The position numbers and the translations under genes were made by a program. A DNA stretch of 64,000 bases from Terriglobia bacterium (GTDB taxonomy: Bacteria; Acidobacteriota; Terriglobia; Terriglobales; Acidobacteriaceae). Numbering within the stretch: the stretch's first letter is position 1; every line of letters starts with the position of its first letter. Shown here piece after piece: positions 52,957-61,700 of the stretch. The stretch is from contig JAIQFP010000022.1 in the NCBI GenBank assembly GCA_020073165.1, forward strand, positions 16,936-80,935, written 5' to 3'. A model generated the notes under the pieces. That model made no database searches, was not told the origin of the DNA, and saw nothing but the letters and a program-made list of their open reading frames with translations.

Positions 52957-54216
52957 ATGGCTTCGTCAAATGGCAATGGGAATCATGGGAATCATACCGG
53001 GGACAACAAGCCCCGTCTCGTTTTCTGGGAAGTCACCAAGGGCTGCAATCTGCGCTGCATTCACTGCCGGGCCAGCGCCACCGAACTAAGTTCTCCCGAC
53101 GACTTGAACACGCGCACCGCCCTGGGCATCATCGATCAGATTGCTGAGGCAGCCAATCCCATCCTGGTTTTGAGCGGCGGCGAGCCGCTTTACCGCTCCG
53201 ACATTTTTCAACTGGCCCGCTATGCCACCGACAAAGGCCTGCGGGTGGCTCTGGCCACCAACGGGACGTTGGTCACCAAGGACGTGGCGCGCATGATCGT
53301 GGACTCCGGGGTGAAGCGAGTTTCCATCAGCCTGGACGGCGCCGATGCCCTCACCCACGACACCTTCCGCGGTATACCGGGCGCATTCGATGCGGCGGTG
53401 TATGGCTTGCGCAACCTGAAGTCCCTGGGCATGTCAGTGCAGATTAACATGACCATTGCCCGCCACAACGCGCGCCAGCTCCCGCAGGTGCTGGAACTGG
53501 CGAAGGCGCTGGGCGCTGATGCCCTGCACACGTTCCTGCTGGTGCCGGTGGGATGCGGCGTGGACATTGCCGCCGAACAGATGGTCGCTCCCGAAGAGTA
53601 CGAGCAGATGCTGAACTGGTTCTACGACCAGTCACTCGAGGGAGGCATCGAGTTGAAAGCGACCTGCGCCCCGCATTACTTCCGCGTGGTGCGGCAGCGA
53701 CGTGTGGCCGAGCGCAAAGCGGCCGCGGCGGCATCGCAGGTCCTAACAGCGGCGGATCCGGCAAGCATCGGTCCGACTGAGATGATCATGCCGGGCTCCA
53801 CCGGGATCTCGCTGAAGCCGCATGGGACGGGGCATCCGGGCGGGCATCCGGGTGGCCATCCTTCCGACATGAACGCCACGACCAAGGGCTGCCTGGCGGG
53901 CACAGGCGTGTGCTTCATCTCGCATGAAGGCGAGGTCTATCCCTGCGGATATCTGCCGGTGATTGCCGGCGATCTGCGGAAAGAAAAATTTGTGGATATC
54001 TGGGAGAAGTCGGCGGTGTTTAACCAACTGCGCGACACGGGCAACCTGAAAGGGAAGTGCGGCTGCTGCGAGTTTCGCAATATCTGCATGGGCTGCCGCG
54101 CGCGCGCGTTTGCGGCGACCGGCGACTATCTGGATGAAGAACCGTTCTGCGTGTACCAGCCACGCATGAAGAACGGGAACGAAAAGAAGGCAGAAACGCC
54201 GGCCGTGATTCGTTAG
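52957..54216 (+). CDS. AhbD/NirJ-like radical SAM protein with SPASM domain
   Basis: 419 aa from the ATG at 52957, with GAAGGAGG just upstream. The radical SAM cluster motif is KGCNLRCIHCRAS (CX3CX2C) at about residues 29-41. The C-terminal SPASM region holds further Cys (TGVCFISHEGEVYPCGYLPV; GKCGCCEFRNICMGCRARAF). The wording matches AhbD (Fe-coproporphyrin decarboxylase, heme b by the siroheme route) and NirJ (heme d1). A Gly/His insertion (GTGHPGGHPGGHP) near residue 300 is unusual. It may supply heme for the nearby cytochromes. AhbD versus NirJ is undecided. Confidence 0.75.
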   Translation: MASSNGNGNHGNHTGDNKPRLVFWEVTKGCNLRCIHCRASATELSSPDDLNTRTALGIIDQIAEAANPILVLSGGEPLYRSDIFQLARYATDKGLRVALATNGTLVTKDVARMIVDSGVKRVSISLDGADALTHDTFRGIPGAFDAAVYGLRNLKSLGMSVQINMTIARHNARQLPQVLELAKALGADALHTFLLVPVGCGVDIAAEQMVAPEEYEQMLNWFYDQSLEGGIELKATCAPHYFRVVRQRRVAERKAAAAASQVLTAADPASIGPTEMIMPGSTGISLKPHGTGHPGGHPGGHPSDMNATTKGCLAGTGVCFISHEGEVYPCGYLPVIAGDLRKEKFVDIWEKSAVFNQLRDTGNLKGKCGCCEFRNICMGCRARAFAATGDYLDEEPFCVYQPRMKNGNEKKAETPAVIR

Positions 54217-54248
54217 CCGGCGCAATTGTTTGGATTGGAGTAGAAGTA

Positions 54249-54431
54249 ATGGCACGAGTAATTGCGTTTTACATTCCTGCCAGGTTTCGCCGCATCGTGA
54301 AGTGGGTTCCACTGCAGCAGCGGGGCAAAGTGCTCCCGTTTCGTTCGACTACCGGTCGTCCCACCTTTGAGCGTAGCGGATGGTTTGGCGGGCTGGCGGC
54401 TCTACGCCAGCCGCGCCCATATTGCCGGTAG
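54249..54431 (+). CDS. Small basic protein (AKVIEFYIP family), copy 1
   Basis: 60 aa. The first 32 residues align with the small protein at 59750-59869: MARVIAFYIPARF against MAKVIEFYIPARF, then VKWVP, then RGKV. GGAG precedes the ATG. A C-terminal extension (about 28 residues) is not shared. No function known to me; the conservation of two copies at opposite ends of the NO cluster argues that it is translated. Confidence 0.65.
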   Translation: MARVIAFYIPARFRRIVKWVPLQQRGKVLPFRSTTGRPTFERSGWFGGLAALRQPRPYCR

Positions 54432-54452
54432 CGCTCCGGTACAATACCGTGT

Positions 54453-55160
54453 GTGCCGGATACCAGGAACAACCATGCCGCTGCAACTCTGTCCAAAGTG
54501 GCCATCTTTTCCGGTCTGACCGAGGTCGAGCTGAATTTTCTAGCGCAGCACGCGGTACCCCGGCGCTACACCGCGGGCGAGATGGTTTTCAGCGAAGGCG
54601 AGCCCTGCTCCGGGCTGTACGTGGTGGAGTCGGGGCATATTCGCATCTTCAAGAGCTCAGCCGGCGGGCGGGAGCAAGTGCTGAGCGTGGATGGTCCGGG
54701 AAGCTCGGTGGCGGAACTGCCGGTTTTCGATGGCGGGAATTATCCGGCTTCTGTCGCGGCAGTGGAGGACGCCACGCTGCTGTTTGTAAGCAAGCAGGAC
54801 TTCCAGGCTTTGTGCCTGACGCATCCCCAGGTAGCGCTGAAAGTGTTGCGGGTGGTGGGGGCGCGGTTGCGCCGCCTGGTGGGCATCATCGAGGAACTCT
54901 CGTTTACCACGGTGCGGCACCGCCTGGCATCGTTCCTGTTGCGGCTGGCGCAGAAAGAAGGCAAGCAGGCACGCGGGGGCGTGGAAGTGATTCTGCCCGC
55001 CAGCAACCAGGAGTTGGCCGCGCAGATTGGCACGGTACGCGAACTGGTCTCCCGCAATCTCAGCCGCTTCCAGTCCGAGGGCCTCATCCAGATCGAAGGC
55101 CGCAACGTGATCATCTCCAACTTGAAGGCCCTGGAAGCCGAACTCGCCAGCGCTGACTAG
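54453..55160 (+). CDS. Crp/Fnr-family regulator, DNR-like
   Basis: 235 aa from GTG 54453. It has a cyclic-nucleotide-type barrel (MVFSEGEPCSGLYVVESGHI) and a C-terminal HTH (LAAQIGTVRELVSRNLSRFQ). No N-terminal Cys cluster is present, so a [4Fe-4S] sensor is unlikely; DNR/NnrR proteins sense NO through heme. Its place directly before RIC, NnrS and NO reductase suggests it controls them. A small inverted repeat CGGTA-CAA-TACCG (54437-54449) sits just before its start. Confidence 0.85.
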   Translation: MPDTRNNHAAATLSKVAIFSGLTEVELNFLAQHAVPRRYTAGEMVFSEGEPCSGLYVVESGHIRIFKSSAGGREQVLSVDGPGSSVAELPVFDGGNYPASVAAVEDATLLFVSKQDFQALCLTHPQVALKVLRVVGARLRRLVGIIEELSFTTVRHRLASFLLRLAQKEGKQARGGVEVILPASNQELAAQIGTVRELVSRNLSRFQSEGLIQIEGRNVIISNLKALEAELASAD

Positions 55161-55183
55161 TCCTTTCCCCGGCTGCAATCCCC

Positions 55184-55197
55184 GTGACAAAAGTCAT
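55184..55197. promoter_or_regulatory. Imperfect GTGA-N6-TCAT palindrome before RIC
   Basis: GTGA-CAAAAG-TCAT, one mismatch from the local consensus, 78 bases before the RIC start. Confidence 0.35.
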
Positions 55198-55275
55198 CGG
55201 CACCGGCGGTGCCCTGCTTTAGGTTGAAGGAGTGCAAGGCGGCCGCGGGATTCAGGACCGCCGGGGAGAAGCATC

Positions 55276-55995
55276 ATGACCATAACTGCGGAAAAGACCG
55301 TTCGTGAACTGGCGCTCGAAATTCCCAACGCCACCCGGGTTTTCGAGAAGTTGGGCATCGACTATTGCTGCGGCGGGGGAAAGTCGCTGGAAGAAGCCTG
55401 CACCGCGGCCCACCTGTCGACTGACCACGTCCTGGACGCCCTGGCAGGGGCTGCCCAGCCCACTGTCCAGGCCCAACATGACTGGCCGTCTGAATTGCTG
55501 GCGGACCTGGTGGACCACATCACCCAGACCCATCACAAGTACACGCGCGAGGAGATCGCCAGACTGCAGCCGTTGCTGGACAAGGTCTGCTCCGTGCACG
55601 GGAAGAACCATGCTGAGCTGCTGGGCATCCGCGAGACCTTCCGCGGGCTTAGCCAGGAACTCACCATGCACATGATGAAGGAAGAGATGATGCTGTTCCC
55701 CTACATCGTGCGCATGGAGGAAGCCGTATTGCAGAAAGAGCCGGTGCTGCCGCCACCCTTTGGCAGCGTGCAAAACCCGGTGCGCATGATGATGGGAGAG
55801 CACGACTCCGCCGGCGAGGCATTGCGCTCGATGCGCGAGGCCAGTCACGGCTATGCGGCACCGGACGACGGCTGCTTCAGCTACCGCACGCTCTACCAGG
55901 CATTGGGAGCGTTTGAAGCGGATCTGCACCAGCACATTCACCTGGAGAACAACATCCTCTTCCCACGCGCGGTGGAAATGGAAGAGTCCCACTGA
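55276..55995 (+). CDS. ric: RIC-family di-iron protein, iron-sulfur cluster repair
   Basis: 239 aa. The N-terminal ScdA_N/DUF542 domain (ATRVFEKLGIDYCCGGGKSL) and a C-terminal hemerythrin-like domain with His/Glu ligands are clear (HITQTHHKYTREE, MHMMKEEMMLFPYI, MMGEHDSAGEAL, HIHLENNILFP). RIC (YtfE/ScdA) proteins repair iron-sulfur clusters damaged by NO or peroxide. First gene of ric-nnrS-norZ. GGGAG lies upstream. Normal length. Confidence 0.95.
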   Translation: MTITAEKTVRELALEIPNATRVFEKLGIDYCCGGGKSLEEACTAAHLSTDHVLDALAGAAQPTVQAQHDWPSELLADLVDHITQTHHKYTREEIARLQPLLDKVCSVHGKNHAELLGIRETFRGLSQELTMHMMKEEMMLFPYIVRMEEAVLQKEPVLPPPFGSVQNPVRMMMGEHDSAGEALRSMREASHGYAAPDDGCFSYRTLYQALGAFEADLHQHIHLENNILFPRAVEMEESH

Positions 55996-56013
55996 GAAGG
56001 ATCGGGAAAGACA

Positions 56014-57342
56014 ATGCCAGGGTTGGCGACGCGGTTAGAAAGACAACAGGGACGGCCGCTCACAGCGGAGGAAATCTTCGAGATCACGCGGGCGCGGGAG
56101 ACAGCTCTCTCGCGCCTGCTTGTCGTTTACATTACAACGGGCCTGTTCTTCATGCTGCTGCCGGGGACGTTCCTGGGAGTATGGAACCTGCTGGCCATCA
56201 GCGCCCGGCATGCCGCGGACTCGGTGACGCCGGCCTGGATCCAGGCCCACGGGCACGCGCAGATCTTCGGCTGGATCGGCACCTTCATTCTGGGCATCGG
56301 GTTCTACTCCATTCCCAAGTTGCGGCGCAGCGATCCGTTTGCGTTATTCATTCCATGGCTCTGCTGGGGCCTGTGGACGGCCGGCGTGGCGGCGCGCTGG
56401 CTCACCAACGTTTACCAGTGGCATTGGCGCTGGATGCTGCCGTTTTCGGCTGCGCTGGAACTGGCTGCCTTTCTGATTTTTTTCGCCACAGTGTCGGGTC
56501 ACCGTTCGAAAGAGTCCGCGCCTCCGCAACGCTGGGTGCTGGTCGTAGCCGCAGCATCGCTAGGACTGCTTCTGAATCTGCTGGTGAACCTCGGTGCCAC
56601 GCTGTACATTGCCGCTCGTGCCGCTGGCCCGGCGTTTCCGGCGGAGTTTGACCAGCGTTATCTGGTGCTCTCTACCTGGGGATTCCTGGTCCCGTTTGTC
56701 TGGGGATTCAGCGCCAAATGGCTCCCGGTTTTTCTGGGGCTACGGCCGATCCGCGAACGAGCGCTGTTGTGGGCGGTGGCTTTGAATTCGGCTGGAGTGC
56801 TGACCGCGCTCGCCGGCTGGATGACGAGCGCGGCAGGTGCGTTGCTGATCGGCATGGTGGTGGTTTGTGGGGCGCTGCGCTTGTTCGAAGCCCCGCAGCA
56901 AGCCGCCAAAGTCAAGGGAGTGCACCGCAGCTTCCCGGCGTTTGTACGCGCGGCTTATCTGTGGGCGATGGTGGCGGCGGCGCTGGGAATGTGGGCCGTG
57001 TTCTCCGCTAACCCGCTGGGAATCTGGGGAGCTTCCCGCCACGCCCTGACTGTTGGATTCCTGGCAACCATGGTCTTCAGCATCGGCCAGAGAGTGCTGC
57101 CCGCATTCTCCGGCATGCGGCTGCTGTTTAGCACCAAGCTGATGTTCCTGGGATTGCTGCTGCTCACGGCCGGGTGCCTGCTGCGGGTGAGTTCTGAAAT
57201 CCTGGCTTATCAAGGCTTCGCCGGCTGGGCCTGGCCTTGGCTGAAAGTCTCCGCCATCACCGAGATGACCGCAGTCACAATATTTGCGGTGAATTTATTG
57301 TGCACATTTGCCAGCCGCCCCACCGGGCTCGCGCCGATGTAA
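56014..57342 (+). CDS. nnrS: NnrS-family heme-copper membrane protein
   Basis: 442 aa with about twelve spans. NnrS hallmarks are visible: HGHAQIFGWIGTFILGIGFY near residue 74 and RHALTVGFLATMVFSIGQRV near 345. NnrS lowers NO toxicity by limiting dinitrosyl-iron complexes. It lies between ric and the NO reductase, 18 bases after ric. Confidence 0.9.
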   Translation: MPGLATRLERQQGRPLTAEEIFEITRARETALSRLLVVYITTGLFFMLLPGTFLGVWNLLAISARHAADSVTPAWIQAHGHAQIFGWIGTFILGIGFYSIPKLRRSDPFALFIPWLCWGLWTAGVAARWLTNVYQWHWRWMLPFSAALELAAFLIFFATVSGHRSKESAPPQRWVLVVAAASLGLLLNLLVNLGATLYIAARAAGPAFPAEFDQRYLVLSTWGFLVPFVWGFSAKWLPVFLGLRPIRERALLWAVALNSAGVLTALAGWMTSAAGALLIGMVVVCGALRLFEAPQQAAKVKGVHRSFPAFVRAAYLWAMVAAALGMWAVFSANPLGIWGASRHALTVGFLATMVFSIGQRVLPAFSGMRLLFSTKLMFLGLLLLTAGCLLRVSSEILAYQGFAGWAWPWLKVSAITEMTAVTIFAVNLLCTFASRPTGLAPM

Positions 57343-57400
57343 TATATCGTCACACGACAGTTCAAACAGAACAGAACCCTTCATAGAAAGGTACGCATTC

Positions 57401-59698
57401 ATGTCCTACAGGAAGCTGTGGATCGCTTTGGTCCTGGTTCTCGTAGTCTCCTTTGCGGTGCTGGGCGGGGTTGGAATCAAAGTGCTGAACAGCGCACCGC
57501 CCATCCCGGCACAAGTCGTCACTTCCGACGGCCGGGTGCTGTTCGACGGCAGCACGATCCAAGATGGGCAAGGCGCATGGCAGTCGATCGGCGGACAGGA
57601 GGTCGGCACCATCTGGGGTCACGGCTCCTACGTTGCGCCCGACTGGAGTGCTGACTGGCTGCACCGGGAATGCGTGTTCACTCTGGACCGTTGGGCGAGG
57701 GACTCGGGAGCGGCCAGCTACGCAACGCTCACGCCTGAGCAGCAAGCTGGCCTGCGGGAGCGGTTGCAACTCATGATGCGCCGCAATACTTATGATCCGG
57801 CAACCAGAGCCATCACGCTGGATCCGGTGCGCGCCGAGGCCTTTGATGCCTTGAGCGGCTATTACGCGGACGTCTTCAGCAATGGCCGCGACCAATACGC
57901 CATCCCCAAGAATGCGCTGAGCGATCCAGCCAAACTGCGCGACATGAGCGCATTTTTCTGGTGGACGGCGTGGGCCGCATCCACCGACCGGCCGGGTGGG
58001 AATGCAACCTACACCCAAAACTGGCCGCACGAGCCGCTGGTGGGAAATCAGCCCACGGGCGGAACGATCGTGTGGAGCGTGGTCAGCTTTGTGTTGCTGC
58101 TGGCGGGGATCGGTGGCATGGTCTGGTATTTTGCCTCGCAGCAACGGACGGTAGCCGAAGAATTGTTGCCGGAGCACGATCCCCTGTTGGGCTTTAAGCC
58201 TACGCCCTCGCAGCGCGCCACGGCCAAGTTCTTCTGGGTGGTCGCCGCGCTGTGGGTGGTGCAGGTGGCGCTGGGGGCAATTACCGCGCACTACGGAGTC
58301 GAAGGCTCGGGCTTCTATGGCATTCCGCTAGACCGCTGGCTGCCGTACAGCGTTACCCGTACCTGGCATTTGCAGCTCGGAATCTTCTGGATCGCAACCT
58401 CATGGCTGGCTACGGGCCTGTACGTCGCTCCTGCGGTGAGCGGGGTAGAGCCAAAGGGGCAGAGGTTTGGGGTGAACGCGCTGTTCGGAGCACTGCTGAT
58501 TGTGGTTGTAGGCTCGCTGGCCGGCGAGTGGATGAGCATTCAGCACAAGTTGGGCAATCTCTGGTTCTGGTTCGGTACCCAAGGCTACGAATACGTAGAC
58601 CTGGGCCGCTTCTGGCAGATTCTGTTGTTCGTGGGGCTGACCTTCTGGCTATGGCTGATGTGGCGCGGCCTGAAGCCTGCGTTGGTGAAGAAGGACAAGA
58701 ACTACTCGCTGCTGCTGATGTTCCTGATTTCCAGTATCGCAATACCGCTGTTCTATGCCGCCGGCCTGATGTACGGGCAGCGCAGCAACTTGGTGACGGC
58801 GGAATACTGGCGATGGTGGGTGGTCCACCTGTGGGTGGAAGGCTTCTTTGAAGTCTTCGCCACCGTGGTCATCGCATTTCTGCTGACGCGGCTGAAGCTG
58901 CTTTCGGTAGTAACCGCCACTCGGGCCGTCATGTTTTCGACCGTGGTGTTTCTATCGGGCGGGATCATCGGGACGTTCCATCATCTTTACTTCGCGGGAA
59001 CCCCAAACATCGTGCTGGGGCTGGGCTCGGTGTTCAGCGCGCTCGAAGTGGTGCCCCTGGTGCTGATCGGGTTTGAGGCCTGGGAGAACATTCGTCTGGC
59101 GCGGGCGCGCGAACAGCACATCTGGCTGACCGCGTACAAGTGGCCGATCTACTTCTTTGTGGCGGTGGCGTTCTGGAACTTTGTGGGCGCCGGGTTATTC
59201 GGTTTCCTGATCAACCCGCCCATCGCGCTCTACTACATGCAGGGACTAAACACCACGGCGGTGCACGGGCATACTGCGCTGTTTGGCGTGTATGGGATTC
59301 TGGGCCTGGGGCTGATGCTGTTCTGCCTGCGCGCGCTGCGTCCGGGGATGGCGTGGAAGAACGGCCCGCTGTGGCTGGCGTTCTGGTGCATCAACATTGG
59401 ATTGGGACTGATGGTGCTGATCAGCCTGTTGCCCATTGGGTTGATGCAGGCGTGGGCGTCGGTGGAGTACGGGACGTGGTACGCGCGCTCGGCGGAGTTC
59501 ATGCAGACGCCGCTGATGAACACGCTGCGCTGGATGCGGATGATCGGCGACAGCGTGTTTGCCCTGGGCGCGGTGGCGCTGGGCTGGTTCGTACTAGGCT
59601 TGGCGACCGGACACTCCTACGACCAGCGCGGCTACGTCGCCGAGGGAGAATGGATGGTGCGGCCGCAGACTCCGCCTCGTCCCCATCCGGCAGACTGA
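57401..59698 (+). CDS. norZ: Quinol-dependent nitric oxide reductase (qNOR)
   Basis: 765 aa from the ATG at 57401. The N-terminal periplasmic cytochrome c-like extension lacks a CxxCH motif, as usual in qNOR, and takes electrons from quinol. About fourteen spans in total. The heme-iron-copper oxidase-type core has His motifs in RTWHLQLGIFW, HLWVEGFFEVFA, HHLYFAGTPN and HGHTALFGVYG. It reduces 2 NO to N2O. No nitrite reductase gene was found nearby, so detoxification is more likely than full denitrification. Confidence 0.95.
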   Translation: MSYRKLWIALVLVLVVSFAVLGGVGIKVLNSAPPIPAQVVTSDGRVLFDGSTIQDGQGAWQSIGGQEVGTIWGHGSYVAPDWSADWLHRECVFTLDRWARDSGAASYATLTPEQQAGLRERLQLMMRRNTYDPATRAITLDPVRAEAFDALSGYYADVFSNGRDQYAIPKNALSDPAKLRDMSAFFWWTAWAASTDRPGGNATYTQNWPHEPLVGNQPTGGTIVWSVVSFVLLLAGIGGMVWYFASQQRTVAEELLPEHDPLLGFKPTPSQRATAKFFWVVAALWVVQVALGAITAHYGVEGSGFYGIPLDRWLPYSVTRTWHLQLGIFWIATSWLATGLYVAPAVSGVEPKGQRFGVNALFGALLIVVVGSLAGEWMSIQHKLGNLWFWFGTQGYEYVDLGRFWQILLFVGLTFWLWLMWRGLKPALVKKDKNYSLLLMFLISSIAIPLFYAAGLMYGQRSNLVTAEYWRWWVVHLWVEGFFEVFATVVIAFLLTRLKLLSVVTATRAVMFSTVVFLSGGIIGTFHHLYFAGTPNIVLGLGSVFSALEVVPLVLIGFEAWENIRLARAREQHIWLTAYKWPIYFFVAVAFWNFVGAGLFGFLINPPIALYYMQGLNTTAVHGHTALFGVYGILGLGLMLFCLRALRPGMAWKNGPLWLAFWCINIGLGLMVLISLLPIGLMQAWASVEYGTWYARSAEFMQTPLMNTLRWMRMIGDSVFALGAVALGWFVLGLATGHSYDQRGYVAEGEWMVRPQTPPRPHPAD

Positions 59699-59706
59699 AA
59701 CGAAGA

Positions 59707-59735
59707 AGGCGCCCGGTTTCGCCGGGCGCCTCTTT
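59707..59735. terminator. Bidirectional terminator between norZ and small gene
   Basis: Perfect 10-bp stem AGGCGCCCGG (59707-59716) with CCGGGCGCCT (59722-59731), a five-base loop, followed by CTTTGC on plus. It separates two convergent genes. Confidence 0.8.
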
Positions 59736-59749
59736 GCTGGTCTTCTTGC

Positions 59750-59869
59750 TTAGGCCGACTTCCTGACTTCAGCCGGGAACTCGATCACCTTGCCGCGCAG
59801 ATCTTGCGGTACCCACTTCACCTTCTTGTGAAAGCGGGCAGGAATATAGAACTCAATCACCTTTGCCAC
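59750..59869 (-). CDS. Small basic protein (AKVIEFYIP family), copy 2
   Basis: 39 aa from a GTG at 59869, chosen because GGAGG lies six bases upstream and because the product then aligns from residue 1 with the copy at 54249. An ATG two codons earlier would abut the ribosome site. It reads MAKVIEFYIPARF, VKWVPQDLRGKVIEF and ends PAEVRKSA. Basic and amphipathic; no known domain. Convergent with norZ. Confidence 0.6.
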   Translation of the reverse strand: MAKVIEFYIPARFHKKVKWVPQDLRGKVIEFPAEVRKSA

Positions 59870-60652
59870 AGCCATCCTCCGATCCAAGTGCAGCCCGCGC
59901 CCTCGTTCGTCACCGCGAGGGCGTGAGCTCAATTACCTGGTTAGATGCGTTTCGGGCCGGGAATGTTCAGGAGTTCCACGCTTCCATGTCAATCTTTTGT
60001 AACTACGGGCTTACAAACGTGCGCCGCATTCACGCAGGGGCGCTCCCGGCGGGGTCTTCGGAGGAGGGCGTCGGAGCCGGATAGATCCAGAAGAAAAAAA
60101 ATTCATGTCAAATTCGGCATAACAAACGGGTTGCGGGTGCTAGATTTCGCAAAGTCCGGTATCCATTGGAGTTAGCCGCAAAATCGGGAGCCGCAAGGAC
60201 TTAGCAGGGCCGGGGTGGGAGGCAGAGGGGTGATCGAGAGGCAAGGGGGCTGGCGACGATGGCGGGAACGGAGCGATTGCGGCGATTACTGCTGAGCTAT
60301 TCATTATTTATTACAATCTACTATAAGCATAGCATATTGGGCAGGGTAAATGGGACATGGGCGGGAAGTTTTATTGGCAATGGGATGAGGGGGTTAGGGG
60401 AGGCGGGAGGGTTTTAGGGGCTTGACAGCGGCGAAGGGCCTGGTGACCGGGCCACCCGCCAGGCAATCGGTCCCAGCCCGAGCTTACCTTTGTTGCCTGA
60501 AATGAGGGAATGTCCCGTCTGTCCCCGCATTTCCCGCATTTCCCACGCCCATCCCCCTAAGGCGGTGTCCGCGCGGGTGGGCGAGTGGGTGGGCGCGAAA
60601 AAAGGGGGTGCACAACGTTGCCAAAGTGGGGGAATGGGGATACCCTGTCGGC
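59870..60652. other. Gene-free region
   Basis: About 780 bases without a supported ORF. An AT-rich island at about 60297-60345 contrasts with G-rich flanks (60346-60420). A divergent REP-like copy lies at 60501-60533. Nothing else is recognisable. Confidence 0.4.
60501..60533 (+). repeat. Diverged REP-like copy
   Basis: GAGGGAATGTCCCGTCTGTC followed by CCCGCATTTC resembles the RAYT-linked repeat at 62411-62443, especially CCGTCTGTCCCCG. Less symmetric than the other copies. Confidence 0.4.
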
Positions 60653-61303
60653 GTGAAAAACATGAGGATCCCGAATATGACTCCGAATACGGTCTGCGCG
60701 AATTTGCTCGTGGTGATGTTTGCCGTGCTGACGGCTGTGACGACGTCGGCGCAAGCAGGATCGGAGGTCAAGCCAGCGGCGTCGGCGATGCCGCCCGAGT
60801 TACAGCGGGTTCGTGCCGCACTCGAAAAATACCAGGACCCGGTGGTGGCAATCCGCGACGGATATCTTTCGACTCTGGCTTGTATCAATTTCCCGAATCG
60901 CTCCCTGCCCGGGCACGAGCAGTATCCCAAGGGCGCTATGGGTGTGCACTTCCTGAACGCGCAACTGATTGGGCCGGTGCTTGATCCCATGAAGCCCCAG
61001 ATTCTGCTGTACGAACCGGAAGCCGGCGGAAAGCTGCGATTGACGGGCGCGGAGTGGTTTGTTCCGCTGGCCATGGCGAAGGAACGGCCCAGAATATTCG
61101 ATCACGATCTGCTAGGGCCGATGGAAGGTCATGAGCCGCTGATTCCGGCCGAGATGGCGCACTACGACCTGCATGTGTGGCTGTTCAAGGACAATCCCGA
61201 AGGGATGTTTGCGCCGACCAATCCGGCGGTAAAGTGCGCGGGATATTCCTATGCGCTCGACCTGGACTCGACGAAGATGGTGGCGGAAGGGATGAAGCAC
61301 TAG
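60653..61303 (+). CDS. Secreted hypothetical protein
   Basis: About 213-216 aa (GTG 60653 or ATG 60662) with a signal peptide ending near TTSAQA. The mature part has conserved-looking motifs: YQDPVVAIRDGYLSTLACI, YPKGAMGVHFLN, VLDPMKPQILLYEP, AEWFVPLAM and HYDLHVWLFKDNPEGMFAP. I recall similar hypothetical secreted proteins in other bacteria but no function. A fixed Cys pair and many His suggest possible metal binding. Free-standing gene. Confidence 0.65.
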   Translation: MKNMRIPNMTPNTVCANLLVVMFAVLTAVTTSAQAGSEVKPAASAMPPELQRVRAALEKYQDPVVAIRDGYLSTLACINFPNRSLPGHEQYPKGAMGVHFLNAQLIGPVLDPMKPQILLYEPEAGGKLRLTGAEWFVPLAMAKERPRIFDHDLLGPMEGHEPLIPAEMAHYDLHVWLFKDNPEGMFAPTNPAVKCAGYSYALDLDSTKMVAEGMKH

Positions 61304-61329
61304 ACTTTGGGCAATGTGGGGATAGATGG

Positions 61330-61362
61330 TATTGGGGACAGTTCCGTCTGTCGCCGAATTTC
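61330..61362 (+). repeat. REP-like palindromic repeat, copy 1
   Basis: Contains GGGGACAG-TTCCGT-CTGTCGCC, an 8-bp stem with one mismatch, embedded in a 33-base unit that starts TATTGGGG and ends CGAATTTC. Confidence 0.65.
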
Positions 61363-61590
61363 TGTCCAATCGTAAGCGTAGCGCCGAAGGTCGCGACTAT
61401 TTCTATGGCGATTCATTTCCAGGGAGTTCTTGAATGTGCCCCCAATCAATTCTCGCCACCCATAACCCCTCCTCGGTAGAGTAAGTGGCCATCCCCTCCG
61501 TTTCTAGTTCAAGAGAGCACAAGATCATCTTCGTGCCCTCTCGCAGGATAATCCCTAGTCGATTCAAATCCTATTCATTCGCTATTCATT

Positions 61591-61617
61591 CGGGGACAGA
61601 CGGAAGTGGCCCCAATT
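61591..61617 (-). repeat. REP-like palindromic repeat, inverted copy
   Basis: On the minus strand it reads AAATTGGGGCCACTTCCGTC followed by TGTCCCCG, inverted relative to the copies at 61330 and 62411. It lies 84 bases before the transposase start. Confidence 0.65.
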
Positions 61618-61700
61618 TCGTCTTCCCAATCCGGGAAATCACCCGTTCAAATTCGCTCGATGCCGTCGAAACCCCGACCGGCTCCTGTTACCTTGTCGCC

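Larger units (their letters stand above)
61304..61700. other. Gap with REP-like repeats upstream of the transposase
   Basis: 397 bases with REP-like copies at 61330-61362 and 61591-61617; no further gene. The frame upstream of 61701 is open but has no coding signal. Confidence 0.4.
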
